Shown here: positions 25,546-39,995 of the stretch, one piece after another
How the letters are laid out: each line of letters begins with the position of its first letter
Numbering within the stretch: position 1 is the first letter of the stretch
DNA from: Tillus elongatus
Lineage: Eukaryota; Arthropoda; Insecta; Coleoptera; Cleridae
NCBI GenBank assembly: GCA_964006375.1
Contig: OZ023264.1
Span: 176,176,010 to 176,240,009, forward strand
Length of the DNA: 64,000 nucleotides
Direction: 5' to 3'
Translations under genes and position numbers: made by a program
The notes under the pieces: model-generated
The model's database searches: none
Seen by the model: the letters and a program-made list of their open reading frames with translations, nothing else
What the model was told of the DNA's origin: nothing

Positions 25546-26039
25546 TTGGAACTGCGTGTTTCACTTCCAAATTTACTTTAAATCGTCGACAGTGAATTAC
25601 TTTTAAGAGATATTGATGATGTTTTATACCATTTTAGAATCTCCATAAAACAGGGAAGTTTTTGAAATTATGAATTAGTAAATTTTACTAACTTTTTTTT
25701 CAGTACGGAGGTTTGTTCCAAATTTTAAAAAGATTGGGGAAGAAAAGTCCGATTTTTATTCTTTTTTCTTCAGATTTTCTGAATAATACTACAAAATATT
25801 TCAGATTGGTTCGATAACGCTATTATCGAGGATTAACAGGGACAAAAATCACATTCTGGAAATGTTTTTTCTGCATGTGGAGAGGCAAAATACCTTAGAA
25901 GTTGACAATTGTCTTTTTTTTATAAAATTGTCAATATATTGAAAACCGTAAACTTTTTGATAAGATCATATAGCGTTTTTCTTAAAGGGCTTGAGCTAGC
26001 CTATCTTCGTGTGACGTTTGATTTACGACTTTTAGGACA

Positions 26040-26041
<2 letters not shown>

Positions 26042-26098
<57 letters not shown>
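26042..26098. repeat. (TA)n microsatellite
   Basis: Followed by a diverged copy of a conserved block (GAACTGACATCATAT, GTTCACGCTCATT, GAGATCCCCATTAGTG), the usual right neighbour of (TA)n in repeat family Z/Y. Confidence 0.95.
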
Positions 26099-26099
<1 letters not shown>

Positions 26100-26100
<1 letters not shown>

Positions 26101-28355
26101 GGATAAATTGGAACTGACATCATATATCTGTTATGGGGGTCCTAGTTCACGCTCATTGAAGAATTTGCTTCAAAATTAAAAAGTTGAGATCCCCATTAGT
26201 GAATTGCTTCTAGGAAATTTCACTAAAAAACATATTTAACATTAAAAATACTTTTATGAAAAATCGCTACCATAACGCTCTTGCTACGCTCACACTTTTT
26301 TTCTGGTTTAACTGTTCAACCTAGCAGAAAGAATTGCATAACTTTGCCAAATACCATGACTTTGCAGCTTGTAAAACAGACCCCTAAAGCTACTGTATAA
26401 TTGGATGGTGTTAACGGACAAAGAACCACTCGCGAATTTATGAAAATGAGAAATCGAGGTATGAAGGTATTTTAACTCTATGAACTATGATTTTCCTACC
26501 AGATGGTTGAAAACTGATCAGTTTACTTCGAGACACATAATAATCACATACACTATTTTAAATTTCTCTTTCCATCTTTGGAAATATGTTTTGATGACAT
26601 TTTGCGGCGTTTGGTGTCTTCAAAATGACATTTATTTCAATATTGTGTTATTCTGACTGGTACCAACCATCTGGTTCCCAATTACATTATATACTTAATT
26701 TGAATAGGTGATAGTAATAAAACCTACTCAAAATTCAGTGAACACTGAATAAACATTTTTGAAAGACATTTTAAAAATAATCGAAATCAACCATTTTACA
26801 AGAAACCACATCATTCTGAACACATTATTTTTTTCTCAAAGGAATATTATTATTAAGTGATAAAGATGCGACAAAACTTGGAACCAAGTGACATGGTTTC
26901 TTAAAGTGTCATTTGTGTAAACAGAACCACAACAATTACTGTTTTCTTTATCAAATCATAAACATGTAACTCAGCTTCTCCAAAAGTAGCTTAAATTGTT
27001 TCTGGGCCATTTCCACAATTAATTCACTTCTCTTGCTCTTTGTTTCAATACGAAATCAGTTTTTATACAGAAAACAATGCGAAAACACTCACTATCAGAT
27101 GGTTCTTTATACACTATCAGAATACTAAAATAAATGGTTTAGAACCTTTTATGTTGGCCACCAGAAGGCAGAAATTAGTTGCATCAGAAAGTTACTATTG
27201 CATGTAATAGATGGCACAAAAAACAAACGGTATATGAAAAATAACCATTATTTGCTTTTTGGCGCCTGGTTCCCTGTTCGCTAATTCTATCCAATTGTTC
27301 TTAACCCAATAAATATCAATATTTACCAATAACGAATATCTATAGATGTGTGTATTTTTGTATACACGCGAATTGGACATTTGATCGGCACCAACCTTTA
27401 TGTAAATCAACATTTAGATCTATATTTGTAGAAATTAAAATAAAACAGGTATTTTCGTTGTAATCATAATTAACAAAATTAGTGGCATTTGATATGTAAC
27501 ATTCGAAAGCCTACACATCAGAAATCAACGGCATTTCAGTGTTTTCAGTGGAGCATCAAAAATCAGCTTATTCGAAGCTAATGAAGTTTTGTCGGAACAT
27601 ATAACGGGTTAATCAGATGAGGCACGCACACATCCATTCTGTTGACCAGTCGACTTGATAACCAACCTGTGAGTTTGTGTGTGCTTTTCAAGGGACGCCG
27701 AAACCGCCGCCATTACATTATTGATCTGTTTTCCAGCAAATTGAGAACGAATTTCCACCTGAAGTTATTATTGTGTGTATCAATCAGTGTTAACGCACTG
27801 AAGTGTTGAATTGTTTGGTGTATGCGAAATCCCGTTTTAGAAACCGCAGCCGTTTCCCCGTATGGAATAAATTATTTTAAACAAGCTGATTCAACCGAAA
27901 TATCGTAATTATGCTAAACATTTTGAAATAATCGTGTTTATGCGCAAATTCGCTTGGTGCAATTTGAGTGGGCGCTTTGCACATACAGAATTATCATTAA
28001 ATATTACACAACATCATACCGGGAATACAAAATGGTCTATGGTGTTTAGTTAACTGAACATTGGCCTGTTTACTAAACTGTACATTTAATTGGGCATTTT
28101 GCCGCACGCATTTGTAACAGCAATCGTTTCACATTTCAATGGGTACATACTACACAGTATGCGCTTGCAATTTACGGAAAAACTAAAGTTGCGCCCATTG
28201 CATACATTTATTTTCTGCAGTCAACCAGAATTTACGATGTACCGAGTTTGTAGTTTCACATTGTTTTGAGAACTGGCGTTTTTTGCAGTAATAAATTTTA
28301 TACAGTGTGTTTGCATTTCGATTGTCGCCATTGGTATATCTGTTATTAGTTAACT
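26100..28355. other. No gene recognised
   Basis: The first 200 bp are the right flank of a (TA)n-bearing repeat. A diverged tail module (CGCTACCATAACGCTCTTGC) is at 26264. The rest is AT-rich with no usable ORF or transposon ends that I can identify. Confidence 0.5.
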
Positions 28356-28359
28356 TTAG

Positions 28360-30535
28360 GGGTCGACAAGACAAGAAAAACTTCTTGTCTTGTCTTGAGA
28401 AAAAATCAAGAAATCTTAAAAAATCTTGTCTTGACGTCTTCTTGACATCTTACATCTTGTCTTGACTCAAGAAATTTCAAGATCTTGAAATTCTTGATTG
28501 ACCGGTGACACCGTATATGGTGATTCCCCGCCGGCGAACTTTTTATTGCGTTGCGTGCTAACACGGCAATCTGGTGGTTCCCCGACTTTTATTTGTTTTC
28601 TGACAAACGCAAATGACGCTTTACCCCGTTTAGTTAAGTAAAGTTATTATTACAAAGTGGTAATATTTACCTGTTTTGTTATATATTTGATGCCAGTTTG
28701 TGAATAGTGGTGGTAAAAAGTACATTATATTATTATTTTCTTATTTTACCATGAGTGACAGTGACTCTTCAATAAAAAGTACGTCTGCTGAGCCATTTGG
28801 CTCTGATTCTGGCTCAGAATATTTACCAACAAGCAATAGACAAAAACGTAAGCGTTATAATTTTAGTAAATATAAAATAATCAGTGAGACCAACGCGATT
28901 ACAACTAATGCGAGTGAGAATGACAAAACCTGAAACCGTAGCTGTCTGCGATAACTCTTCGAGGTGCTAAAATCTTATGATGTGCTGGACTGCATTCAAG
29001 GTGTGACAATTGATAATGCGGCTGTTGACTTTACAATGATGCGTTCTTTGGAAACTTTAGTTCTCGGTTTTGACCACAAAAATAAGCATTTTGTATGTTT
29101 CGCACATATTCTAAACTTAGCTGTCCAGGATTTTATGAAAGTTGTCGAACCAAATCGAAACAGTGTAGACATCGAAAACGATTTGGAGTATTTGGAGAAT
29201 GAGATCGAAGCAGAAAATGATATAAATGATACTGATTTAGATTTCAGCTCTCCTGTAAGTAAATTTAGATACCTTGTAGAAAAAAACAAAAATGCAACTT
29301 AAACTTAACAGTGCTTGCGAGGCCGTAAACTGTAAGATGACTATGCGAAAATTAGATGTATCTATAAGATGGCATTCGACTTTTGAGATGCTAACATGGG
29401 GTTTAAGTGTGAAAAATGCTTTAACTATATTTTGTGATAACATCGAAAATCTAAATGATTGTAAGATATCAGATTCGGAAAGGGTTTTCATCAGTAAATT
29501 TTGTCAGTATCTGAGAAGCTTCAAAACACTTTATTTAATACTCGAAGGGGAAAAATATTGCACACTCCCATTGGTGGTAATTGGAATAAACTTACTTTTA
29601 GACAAACTAGAAATATGGACTCATGAACTTGATAATAAAGTTGGGAGAGACGCTACCGATGAGATAATAATTTACTGCATTCACGCTGCGAGAGTTAAAA
29701 TACTGAATCACTATAACAAAACTAATTGGTTATACTGTATAGTTCTTATTTTGGATCCTCGACATAAAGTCGAAGCATTTTCCTCTTCTTCATGGAGAAA
29801 GCATCTACATTCAGAGGCAGTTCAAAAATTTAAAGAACTATTTAAAGCTAGCTACCTTAATAAATCCGCCGAGAATGATCTACAGGATCCAATACCAGAT
29901 CAGCACTTAGTCTTGAAAAAGAAGATAACGAATTTGATTTAGATATTACTTACCTATTTAAGAAAGCTAATTATGATAACTCAGAATCTTGGAAGTATGA
30001 AATTGAAAAATACTTAAATCAGCCTAGGACAGAAAATTCTGAGAATATACTTGATTGGTGGAGAAGACACGAAAATGTCTACCCGTCGTTATCGAAAATG
30101 GCCAAGAATTTTCTCGGAACGCCAGCAACATCTGTACCTGCGGAAAGGCTATTTTCAAGAGCAGCTTTAACGATAACAAAGCCAAGAAATCGGCTAGGCG
30201 TTGACTACATAAGAAGTCTTATGTGCCTTAATTCATGGCTTATGAATTCCGATTTAAAAATGTGTTAAATTTGATATTTAAAATCTAGTTTGTAATTTTA
30301 ATTTTAACAGGATTATCATTTATTGTTTTTAATTTACATTTTTATGAATCGTTGTAGCAAAAAATGTGTTCAACAAATTAAAATAATATGTTATGTTATG
30401 TTAAAATATGTTATCTTTTTCGCAAATAAATACGTTTTAGCGTTTTCATTGTTAGTCAAGATATTTTAAGATTTCTTATTTTCTTGACAAGAAATCTTGG
30501 TATTGACATAAAACTCCTTGTCTTATCTTGAAATC
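28360..30535 (+). mobile_element. Decayed hAT transposon
   Basis: The ends are rich in TCTTGTCTTGA subterminal repeats. The left end runs GACAAGACAAGAAAAACTTC to about 28500 and the right end has TTGACAAGAAATCTTGG and CCTTGTCTTATCTTG to about 30530. Outer CAAGACAAG / CTTATCTTG form short imperfect inverted repeats. An 8-bp target duplication is not obvious. Coding remnants of an hAT transposase lie between. Confidence 0.7.
28751..30268 (+). pseudogene. hAT transposase remnant, N-terminal zinc finger and catalytic start deleted
   Basis: ATG at 28751 (MSDSDSSIKSTS) leads into ~60 codons and a stop. The frame at 28964-29302 reads GVTIDNAAVDF then HFVCFAHILNLAVQDFM, the typical hAT catalytic-core segment. 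A -1-type overlap joins 29292-29942 (RWHSTFEML, LDPRHKVEAF). A last open piece from about 29930 ends at 30268 with the dimerisation signature: WWRRHENVYPSLSKMAKNFL, then PATSVPAERLFSRA and NRLGVDYIRSLMCL. The BED finger and first catalytic region are missing between 28933 and 28964. Non-functional. Confidence 0.85.
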
Positions 30536-30564
30536 TAAATATAATATAATATAATATATGTATG

Positions 30565-31505
30565 TAACACACCGAAGCTCAAAAAATAATGGGCCAATTT
30601 CTATTAAATTTGCTGCATGCCTTCATTTTGCAAGTAGCTTGGACAAGTTCGTTATCCAACAAAGTCAGTTCAGAATTTCCCGGAAAATTTTGTGTTTTCT
30701 TTAGAAAAAAATTGTATCTCCGGAAGTAACAAAGTAGGGGCAACTAAATTTGGTGCTCGGGTTTATATCATTATAGGTTATAATATAAATTATGTGCCAA
30801 AATCTAGCTCTGCAGGTTGAAAGCCACAAAAATTCTAGCACTTTAAGAAAAATAAATTGGGGTATTCCTCAAAACGTCAAAGTCGCGATTTAAAACGTAC
30901 AAATTAGCAACATTTAGGCAAAGAATCGGAAACTAATACGGGCTGTGAAAAGAGAGTGCCTCAAGAAGAATGTTTTACAAACCCTTAAGTCTTAGCTTCA
31001 ACTGTCATTGTCCTTCATTTTACTAAGATATTTCTAGAAAATTCATTTCAAATAGACCCTTTCTCTGATGCTTTGGCAATAGTCTTAGCTGCAGACTTTA
31101 TCGTGTAATGGTATATAATTTTTGTCGAATTTCCGTAAAAAATCTATAAAGCACAATTATTTATTATTATACAAGATACGAAAAAAAATGTAAACATTAA
31201 TTATAGGGTGTCTTGAGCTACATCTTAAAAAATTACTGCTACAATCACAGGCTGGCCCATTGGTGATACAAATTTTCTTTTTTTTTTGTTAATCGAACAC
31301 GCCTTATGTTAACGCATTTTTGCATTTGTTTGTAAAAAAAGAAATTGGGGACGCAGCAAGTGCGTTATGGTAGAGAATTTTTGTTAAATGCTTTAAATTT
31401 GAATAGCTCCATTTGCTAGTAAACTATAAGATTGGCTGAAAAACCGTTTTTTTTTTTTTCGGCAACATTTTGAGTATATTTTCGAACACTTTTCCTTTTT
31501 TACCT
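30565..31505 (+). repeat. Dispersed repeat Z, copy 1 (truncated)
   Basis: Begins at GAAGCTCAAAAAATAATGGG and runs through CATTAATTATAGGGTGTCTT to GGGGACGCAGCAAGTGCG at 31346. It matches 47395-48340 along its length and 45595-45840 in its last third. It is cut near 31505 by a Penelope fragment. Confidence 0.8.
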
Positions 31506-31529
31506 AAATAACATCAACGCCCAAATCCA

Positions 31530-32360
31530 GTTCACCATGGATATAGAAAATATTTTTTCTTTGCCTTTCATAGATGTACGCATCACTAAAAACCCAGTCA
31601 GAGGATTTTCTTACACTGTCTACCGAAAACCAACCCACACTAATCGTTATCTTAAACGCCCAATCTCACCATCACCCATCGCAACTAAATTCCGTGGTTC
31701 GAACACTAGTAACACGATCCCTTAGACTAACGGACAACAACAAGAAACAGACAGAATTAAAGTTTTTAAGACAGACATTGCTAGAAAACGGATACGACAA
31801 CAATCACATACTACGAAACATTAGAAACGCACAACAACAAACCACTACACCACAACAAGAACAAACAGAGTCCACACAACACACAGCGTTTTTACCATAC
31901 ATTAAAGGTGTCACCGACAAAATCATCAGAATTTTTAGAATCCATAGTATCAAAACCGTATTCACAACAGAGCAAAAACTGTCAAATCTGATAAAAAACT
32001 CCCAAGGATACGATTCCAAACGAATCCCACGGAGTTTACGAAATTCCTTGTTCTGGCTGTTCCCGAACTTATGTAGGACAAACAAATAGATGCATCCACA
32101 ATAGAATATATGAACACACCCTCGTAGTTAGAAAATCCGACCCCTGATCGGCGCTGGCCATGCATTGTATTCATACAGGGCACAAAATAGACTCGATAAT
32201 GCCAAAACAACAGCACCGGTTTACAACTTCAAAACGAGGATTATTCGCGAAGCAATCGAGATTGAAAAACGTCCCGATTGTTTAAATAAGAGAGATGATG
32301 GTCTTCGCCTTCCGACTACTTGGAAACCTATTATATCTTTACAAACACACAAAAAGAAAA
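31530..32360 (+). pseudogene. Penelope-like RT C-terminus and GIY-YIG endonuclease remnant
   Basis: Starts LPFIDVRITKNP...YTVYRKPTHTNRYL, the end of the Penelope reverse transcriptase. A frameshift near 31670 leads to SVVRTLVTRSLRL and on to a GIY-YIG-type segment at about 32032: GVYEIPCSGCSRTYVGQTNR then a His-containing EHTL. A second frameshift leads to GHKIDSDNAKTTAPVYNF...CLNKRDDGLRLPTTWKP near 32180-32330. GIY-YIG endonuclease fused after RT is diagnostic of Penelope-like elements. Two frameshifts and the missing RT core make it inactive. Confidence 0.85.
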
Positions 32361-32656
32361 TAAATTCCAATTTTATTTCCCCATTATCAACGTCAACAAA
32401 TGCCGGTGACCCTCTTAATCCTCCACATCCTCTAAGTACCGTCACCAAAGCCCCCCACTTAATTGACGGTGACCCCACTACTTTCACTGATAACGAAGCA
32501 GGTAGTCGGAACGACATATATAAGACAACACTTGAAACGAACTGCCAGATATCTCTGAGGACTAGGGTTGAACACACTGAGACCTCACAGACGATCTCCG
32601 GCGATATTTGGGGAGTAGGCAGATTGAGGCCCCGTAATCGAGCTACAACAACCCAA

Positions 32657-32934
32657 CCCACCTTTGTCCACCGCTCTAAGGAGAAGGCAGATTGAGGCGT
32701 TAGAGTGTCCTTACATATTTCCTTTACCCACCTTTGTCCACCACTCTAAGGAGTAGGCAGATTGAGGCCTTGAGTGTCCTTACATATTTCCTTTACCCAC
32801 CTTTGTCCACCACTCTAAGGAGTAGGCAGATTGAGGCCTTAGAATGCTCTTACATATTTCCTTTACCCACCTTTGTCCAGCACTCTAAGGAGTAGGCAGA
32901 TTGAGGCCTTAGAGTGTCCTTACATATTTCCTTT
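32657..32934 (+). repeat. ~70-bp minisatellite in Penelope 3' region, 4 units
   Basis: Units start CCCACCTTTGTCCACC at about 32657, 32727, 32796 and 32866, each containing GGAGTAGGCAGATTGAGGCC. The same unit occurs five times at 56700-57050. Confidence 0.95.
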
Positions 32935-32995
32935 ACCTCTTGAAAATGGCCCCAAAACAGGAACCGAAACGTCGAGTTTTCATAAATTCTGGACG
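32932..32995 (+). ncRNA. Hammerhead-like module, variant B (stem II damaged)
   Basis: CCTC, then TTGAAAA, T, GGCCCC-AAAACA-GGAACC, then GAAACGTC and GAG. The order equals the 57-kb copy, but two of six stem II pairs are mismatched. Confidence 0.4.
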
Positions 32996-33049
32996 CGGTT
33001 CAACCCGAGAACCAAGTATGTCTTACATTAAAGACCGCGGAAATCTTTC

Positions 33050-33052
<3 letters not shown>

Positions 33053-33146
<94 letters not shown>
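33053..33146. repeat. (TA)n microsatellite
   Basis: Follows the Penelope 3' end directly; on its right side lies the AAACTGAAACTTACCACGG block shared with other (TA)n tracts. Confidence 0.97.
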
Positions 33147-33148
<2 letters not shown>

Positions 33149-33149
33149 G

Positions 33150-34745
33150 TATGTGTGTGTGTGTATGTATGTATAAACATATAAAAACTGAAACTTACCA
33201 CGGATATGTGTTCTAGGCGACATAGTTCGCGCTCATTTAAAGAAAAATTTTTAAAATTCAAAAGCCGTGATCTCATTAGTGATTTTTTTACGAAAATTCA
33301 CTAAAACTCAATTGTTCATAAAGCTATAAATTTAAAATTGGGTGGATATGTATATACTAGTTTCTATAAAGGCAGTTTTCGTTTAGACTTTTACAACAAA
33401 AAAACTGTGCTATTCGAAGATACATATCTTTGTCGGGAGAAAATTTATAATTTTCCTAGACTTGTTCGATTGGGCTCACGAACTTATCTAGGCTAATTAC
33501 AAAAGGAGGGTACCTGCCAGATTTATATTATACCTTTTAATGAGTTCGTTAGTAAACTCTATCAAAGCGGAGTTTCCGAAAAAAGGTTTTTCTCAAATAA
33601 AATGTACCTTTGTTATTTTTTCGTTACTTGATATATTTTAATGAAAATTCGCTACCATAAAGTACTTGCTGCTTGCTTCCGAACTTCTATTTAATTTATA
33701 GACAGAAGAAAACTTTCAGCATGAGAAGTTATATAAAAAATAGGCAGCATTGTCTTTTTGTACTGAATCTGATATTGTGGGTCACTGGATTTATAGTCGT
33801 TGTTACGTATGCGGTTTTTATTATACAGCAGCGTTCCTGAAAAGCACGCCACTACTCACAAGGCGCTATAAAAGTGAAACTAACAAATTCCTAGAAAGTA
33901 AGGTCAGCCCTTGAAAGAGACGTAAAAGAAAAATTACCCCGAAATCAGATGTTTTGTCTTCCTGGAGTTACTGGTAAAGAATTTCCACGTCTCATTTCGT
34001 TAAGCTCTTGTCTACATTCTTTCGCATTTTTTACAAGACACCAATTTTTTACCTCACACTTGCAATAAATCTAAAGCTTTCATTAATGGACCAGTGGCAG
34101 TATGAGAAATGTCGTTTCATTGAATTGGGGATTGTTGTATACAAAATGTGTAGTCTTTTATTGGGATAAACATCCCACATCTTGAAATCCAGAACCTAAT
34201 ATTGCTGGAGTTGTTCTTTCTCGAGAGCTTCGTGTTCCACTGGAGAAAACAAAAACTTCGCCATTCAGCAAGGAAGGCATTTGTTTTCCCGTTAAAATCG
34301 AGTTAGCATTGACTGCAACTGTTCACCAGATATAGGCTAGTTCCATATATGTAGCAAATTTACGCGGTAGCAAATTTCGTGTCATTCAACGGAGCAGCTA
34401 AGCGACTGACTCTCTTGACCTGTAATGGCTTTTGATATTAGAGTAACTAATTCTTGGTGTTGTCTTTATAATATGCAGTCAAAAACTAGTTAAAAACCTT
34501 TCTACAAACCTTTTTTTTAATATTACCTGTTGTATGTTTGTTTGTATGGCTAAGTCAAATCTTTAAAGTCAAGCTTCCATTATCGGGTTGCGCTGAAATT
34601 TGATACGCGTGCATAAGTTAGGTGACAATGCAACATAGGCTATCTGTTATTATTACAAATTTAATATGCCCGACACTTCACGATGGCGAATTTTTTTCCA
34701 CAATCTCCTTGACATGAAAAAAAAACTTTATAAGCATTATAATAT
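33150..34745. other. No gene recognised; (TA)n-flanking repeat block at left
   Basis: 33180-33310 is a diverged repeat block with a TTAGTGATTTTTTTACGAAA hairpin arm. A weak tail module is at 33650-33690. Near 34747 TACAGGCTGTCCTGAAATTC resembles a mariner terminus. No ORF of value. Confidence 0.5.
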
Positions 34746-34946
34746 ATACAGGCTGTCCTGAAATTCAATGTACAACCGACCTACCACAGATTTTTCAGCC
34801 GAAATTAGGTCTATTAAGATCAACTCACCTCTATACAAAGTTGCACCGTTTAGCGGCCATATGGCTTCAAAGTTTTTTTTTTCTTTCTATTTTCTTACCT
34901 ATCTCTTAAATATCCGATCATATGCAAATTTCACAGAAATATTGTA

Positions 34947-35633
<687 letters not shown>

Positions 35634-35799
35634 TATAATTAAATCCTGTTACTATGGAAATTAGTTTGATATATGCGTATTTTGACACTAGAGTTTATTA
35701 TTGCATTAATAGTATTTGCCAAAGTGACAAATTAATGAGGTAATTTCTAGGAATATGGCTCATGTTTATAGTTTTTCTGAGCAAGTAGATATTCTTTTA

Positions 35800-36430
35800 G
35801 TGTTAGGTTTATGCCAACATAACTTCAGCAAAAGTTGTAACGATTCAGTTCTTATCTGGAATCATTACTGGTTCAAAATACACTTAGAAAGCCCCCAAGT
35901 ATCTAAATAATACCAAAAACCCTATCTATATAAAATATTTCAAGCTTTAATTTCAAAATTAATTTCATGAAAAGTCGTTAAATCTTCAAGTACCGTAAAC
36001 CCCTTTGCTGCATTTCTAATTTGTGCGTTAAAATTCAATATGTGTTTGCCATGAGAAACTACCTCGCATTATTACTGAACAAATATTGACAGGAACGAAC
36101 TAAGCATTGAAAATATACGTTAGGAATATTGGAGAACAAAATATTGTGTATCTGTAATTTTCCGATCGGTGATGTAACCCAAGAAATATCGTTGTGAACG
36201 TTGCAGAGAATTGCCGGCAAAACCTTCAACTGTGGACACGTGAGGTGAGACGTCGTGACTTCGCCACCGATTGGAGGTCTCGTTTTATCTCATTCGAAGA
36301 ATGGAGGCTAGAAATAGCTCGCGCACAGCCACCAACGGTCACGGTAAGAATTTTTGCGTGCAGCGAGTAGCAATTGCAGAACCCGACACATTAGCGAGGA
36401 CTCTCTTCTGAGCGTTCATAGAGTGAATAT
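35800..36430 (+). repeat. Dispersed repeat X, copy 2
   Basis: Aligns with 10050-10640 (shared TTTTATCTCATTCGAAGAAT, GCGCACAGCCACCAACG) and, inverted, with 52985-53470. Confidence 0.7.
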
Positions 36431-36465
36431 GTCGTATAATAATAGTGACCAATTCTTATTAAAAT

Positions 36466-37220
<755 letters not shown>

Positions 37221-37383
37221 AAACAAAGTTTTTATCTGGTAAAGATAGATGGCGCAATGTCAAAAATATTTTCAAAGCTCATTTTCAAGATCATGACAAC
37301 TTATAAACATGACCTAAATTTGAGATCTCTATCTTTTCTCTAGTTCACTGTATATTTCTAATACGCCATCGAGTTTGTCCCAC

Positions 37384-37385
<2 letters not shown>

Positions 37386-37464
<79 letters not shown>
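37386..37464. repeat. (TA)n microsatellite
   Basis: Pure TA tract between CCACCCA and AGGAGGGTG. Confidence 0.97.
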
Positions 37465-37467
<3 letters not shown>

Positions 37468-38394
37468 AGGGTGTTTTATTTAAAATTGCAAAATATATAA
37501 CGACTTGGTATTACCGAAAGCTACACATAAGTGAAAATAGTTTAGATAAACAAACTAAAAGAGCATACCCTGTTAGGATCTGCTATAAATTATTAGCTTT
37601 TAAATCGCATTACAAAGTTTAAAATCTAAATAAACGCTTCTCGGAAATCACCCTGTATACATAAATTTTTTAGTCTTTTCTTTGTGATATATTTGTAGTC
37701 TTAAAGTAAACAAAGTAAAATGTCATCCGGAAACACATAAGTGCATGTGTATATACCATTAAGGGATTATAATCTGGGCAACCAGCAACTTTTCAAGAAA
37801 CTAATAAACGAAAGGGGGTAACCTTAAAATATTTTATATCCAAAGTACAACGTGCTTTTACAGCGTTATTAACAACATGTTATATACTTTGTAGAAATTT
37901 TAGTGTTATTCTAGGGTATTTTAGAATGTTATTAGGGTTTCCATATTATACAGGAAATTAAAACCCATAGATGTACATAAACCGCATGTTATGAAAGTAA
38001 ATTGTTCGATCAGAGATAGGAATCGCTCATCCACAACCATCTCATCCCTCTGATAAGTTTAAAGCACCAACTAAAGAGATTTTAAATCTTAAAATCTCCA
38101 CTTTTATTACCTAGACTATAAAACGTCAATACGTTGGCTACAAAGTCAGCTGTTTTTTTTATTGTTTTCGAGCTTATTTGTTATCAGTGCCTTTTTCTCT
38201 TACCGAGATGTATAATAGTAAATTTCGAGATTTATGAGACTGCCACTAATCCTCAGATTTACGACCTAATTTTTTAAATTATTTTTCAATCTTATATCCG
38301 TATAGTAACGGCGGGCAATATGGAATACTACTTATAATAGTAATGTAATTATTTTGAGCCCTTTTAGGTAAAATATATCATTAATAAAAATTTC
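37465..38394. other. No gene recognised
   Basis: AT-rich; an ATCACCCTGTATAC motif near 37646 resembles a mariner end but has no visible partner. Confidence 0.5.
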
Positions 38395-39912
38395 GCGACG
38401 CAGCCGGTGCGTTATAGTAGCGAATTTTCATAAGAATTGTATACTATTACTATACGGCATATTAGTAAAGTTAATACTTTAAACTTACACAGACCTTGAA
38501 GATCGATTTTAGAAGTTCTAGTACGCGCACATTTGAAGAATTCTTTCGCAAGTGTTACCATCAATATCTCTCTATTATCGAATAAATCTTGCATTCTAAC
38601 TCCTTTTGAGAAAAATGCCCAAAACTCAATTTTCTATTAAGCTAAAGAACTAAATTTTGCTATTTCTGCGAAAAGTGTAAGTCTCTTTAAAAGAAACTTG
38701 TATTACAAATTTCATTAAAGTCATATAGAAGATTTCCAGAAGGGAACTTAATTCATATTTAGAAATGTAAAGTATCTGCCAAATTATAAACGTAGCAGTT
38801 ATTTTTCCTCATTAATCGTCAGTATGATTTCGTTTTAGTCAACCTAGTCAAACCGGTTTTTTCAATAACAAAATTATAATTTTAGACTCAAAGGTGACAA
38901 ACTTATTTAGGCGTTTTAAACAAAAACGAGATCTTGTTCAAAACGTATGAAATCTGTGCACTATTGTTTCTCCGACATAGAAAAATAAACATTTATCGAA
39001 CTGGATTCGATCGCGTAACCTTTTGCTTATGAGGCAAAGCGGGACGTCTCTGAGCCATCTGGGTGGACATAAAAAAACGTTTGGTTTAGGTGATACATTA
39101 GATCGGCTCCATGCCCGGGATATTATATTCAAAGTATACCTAACAATTAGTATAAATACCATTGAAACACATCCCACGACTGTTTTGGTCTTATGTTTAA
39201 GTTTAAAGATAAAAGAAACTACTTTAGAATTATTTTAATAGAAACTTGGCTATAAATTTTTTAAATTTCTGCTATATTAGGCAACAGCATAATATATCCA
39301 TGCTGCGCTAAAACTGTATTTGGGTCCGTTAATAAAGCTACAAATATAGTGTATTTTAATAATTAATCAAATCCCCCAGTTAAATAACAATCACATCAAA
39401 TTTTTAATTTCATGTCGCCTGTCATTTTCCATAATTACGGCCGAGATTTCACGATTGTTGGTTCGGGTAGTATGTTTTCTGCCTGGTATATATTTAGTTT
39501 GGTTACCATAGATGTATAGTTTATACCTGTTGTATTAATTGATCTACGCGTGGCAGTTAACTACTCTGTCTGTGAGATATTGGACTTTAACCACTAACTC
39601 GTTTCAACGCATGTCTTTGGGATTTTAATTTTAATTTGGAAAAAAACTCTAAATATTGTGCACCACATTACTTAAAATTGACAACATAGGTTTATTTGCA
39701 CTATTTCGAGTCACATGTAAAGTCTCATTCCAGTTACTCTGATACATACAAAAATATAGCGTTTTAAAAAAGTTTTCCCCGATTTTCCACCGGAAAAACT
39801 TCAGCATAAAGGCTAATTAACGAATTGGACCTCGGTTTTCGTCCAAAAAAGATTTTTTCCAAGTTTGATTGAAATCACTTTAGTATTTTTTGAGTTATTG
39901 CTCGGATACATC

Positions 39913-39995
<83 letters not shown>

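Larger units (their letters stand above)
31506..33052 (+). mobile_element. 3' part of a Penelope-like element
   Basis: Coding remnants (31530-32360), then non-coding 3' sequence, four ~70-bp tandem units, a hammerhead-like module and a junction (TCTTTCTGAA) with (TA)n at 33053. The distal half recurs at 56373-57137. Confidence 0.75.

Noticed and set aside
31537..33050. Active Penelope element
   Set aside because: RT core missing, at least two frameshifts, damaged hammerhead-like stem.
34747..34900. Mariner terminus starting TACAGGCTGTCCTG
   Set aside because: No partner end or transposase found; kept only as a remark.
39003..39070. Functional tRNA-Met gene
   Set aside because: D and T stems are imperfect and the sequence lies in a dispersed repeat.
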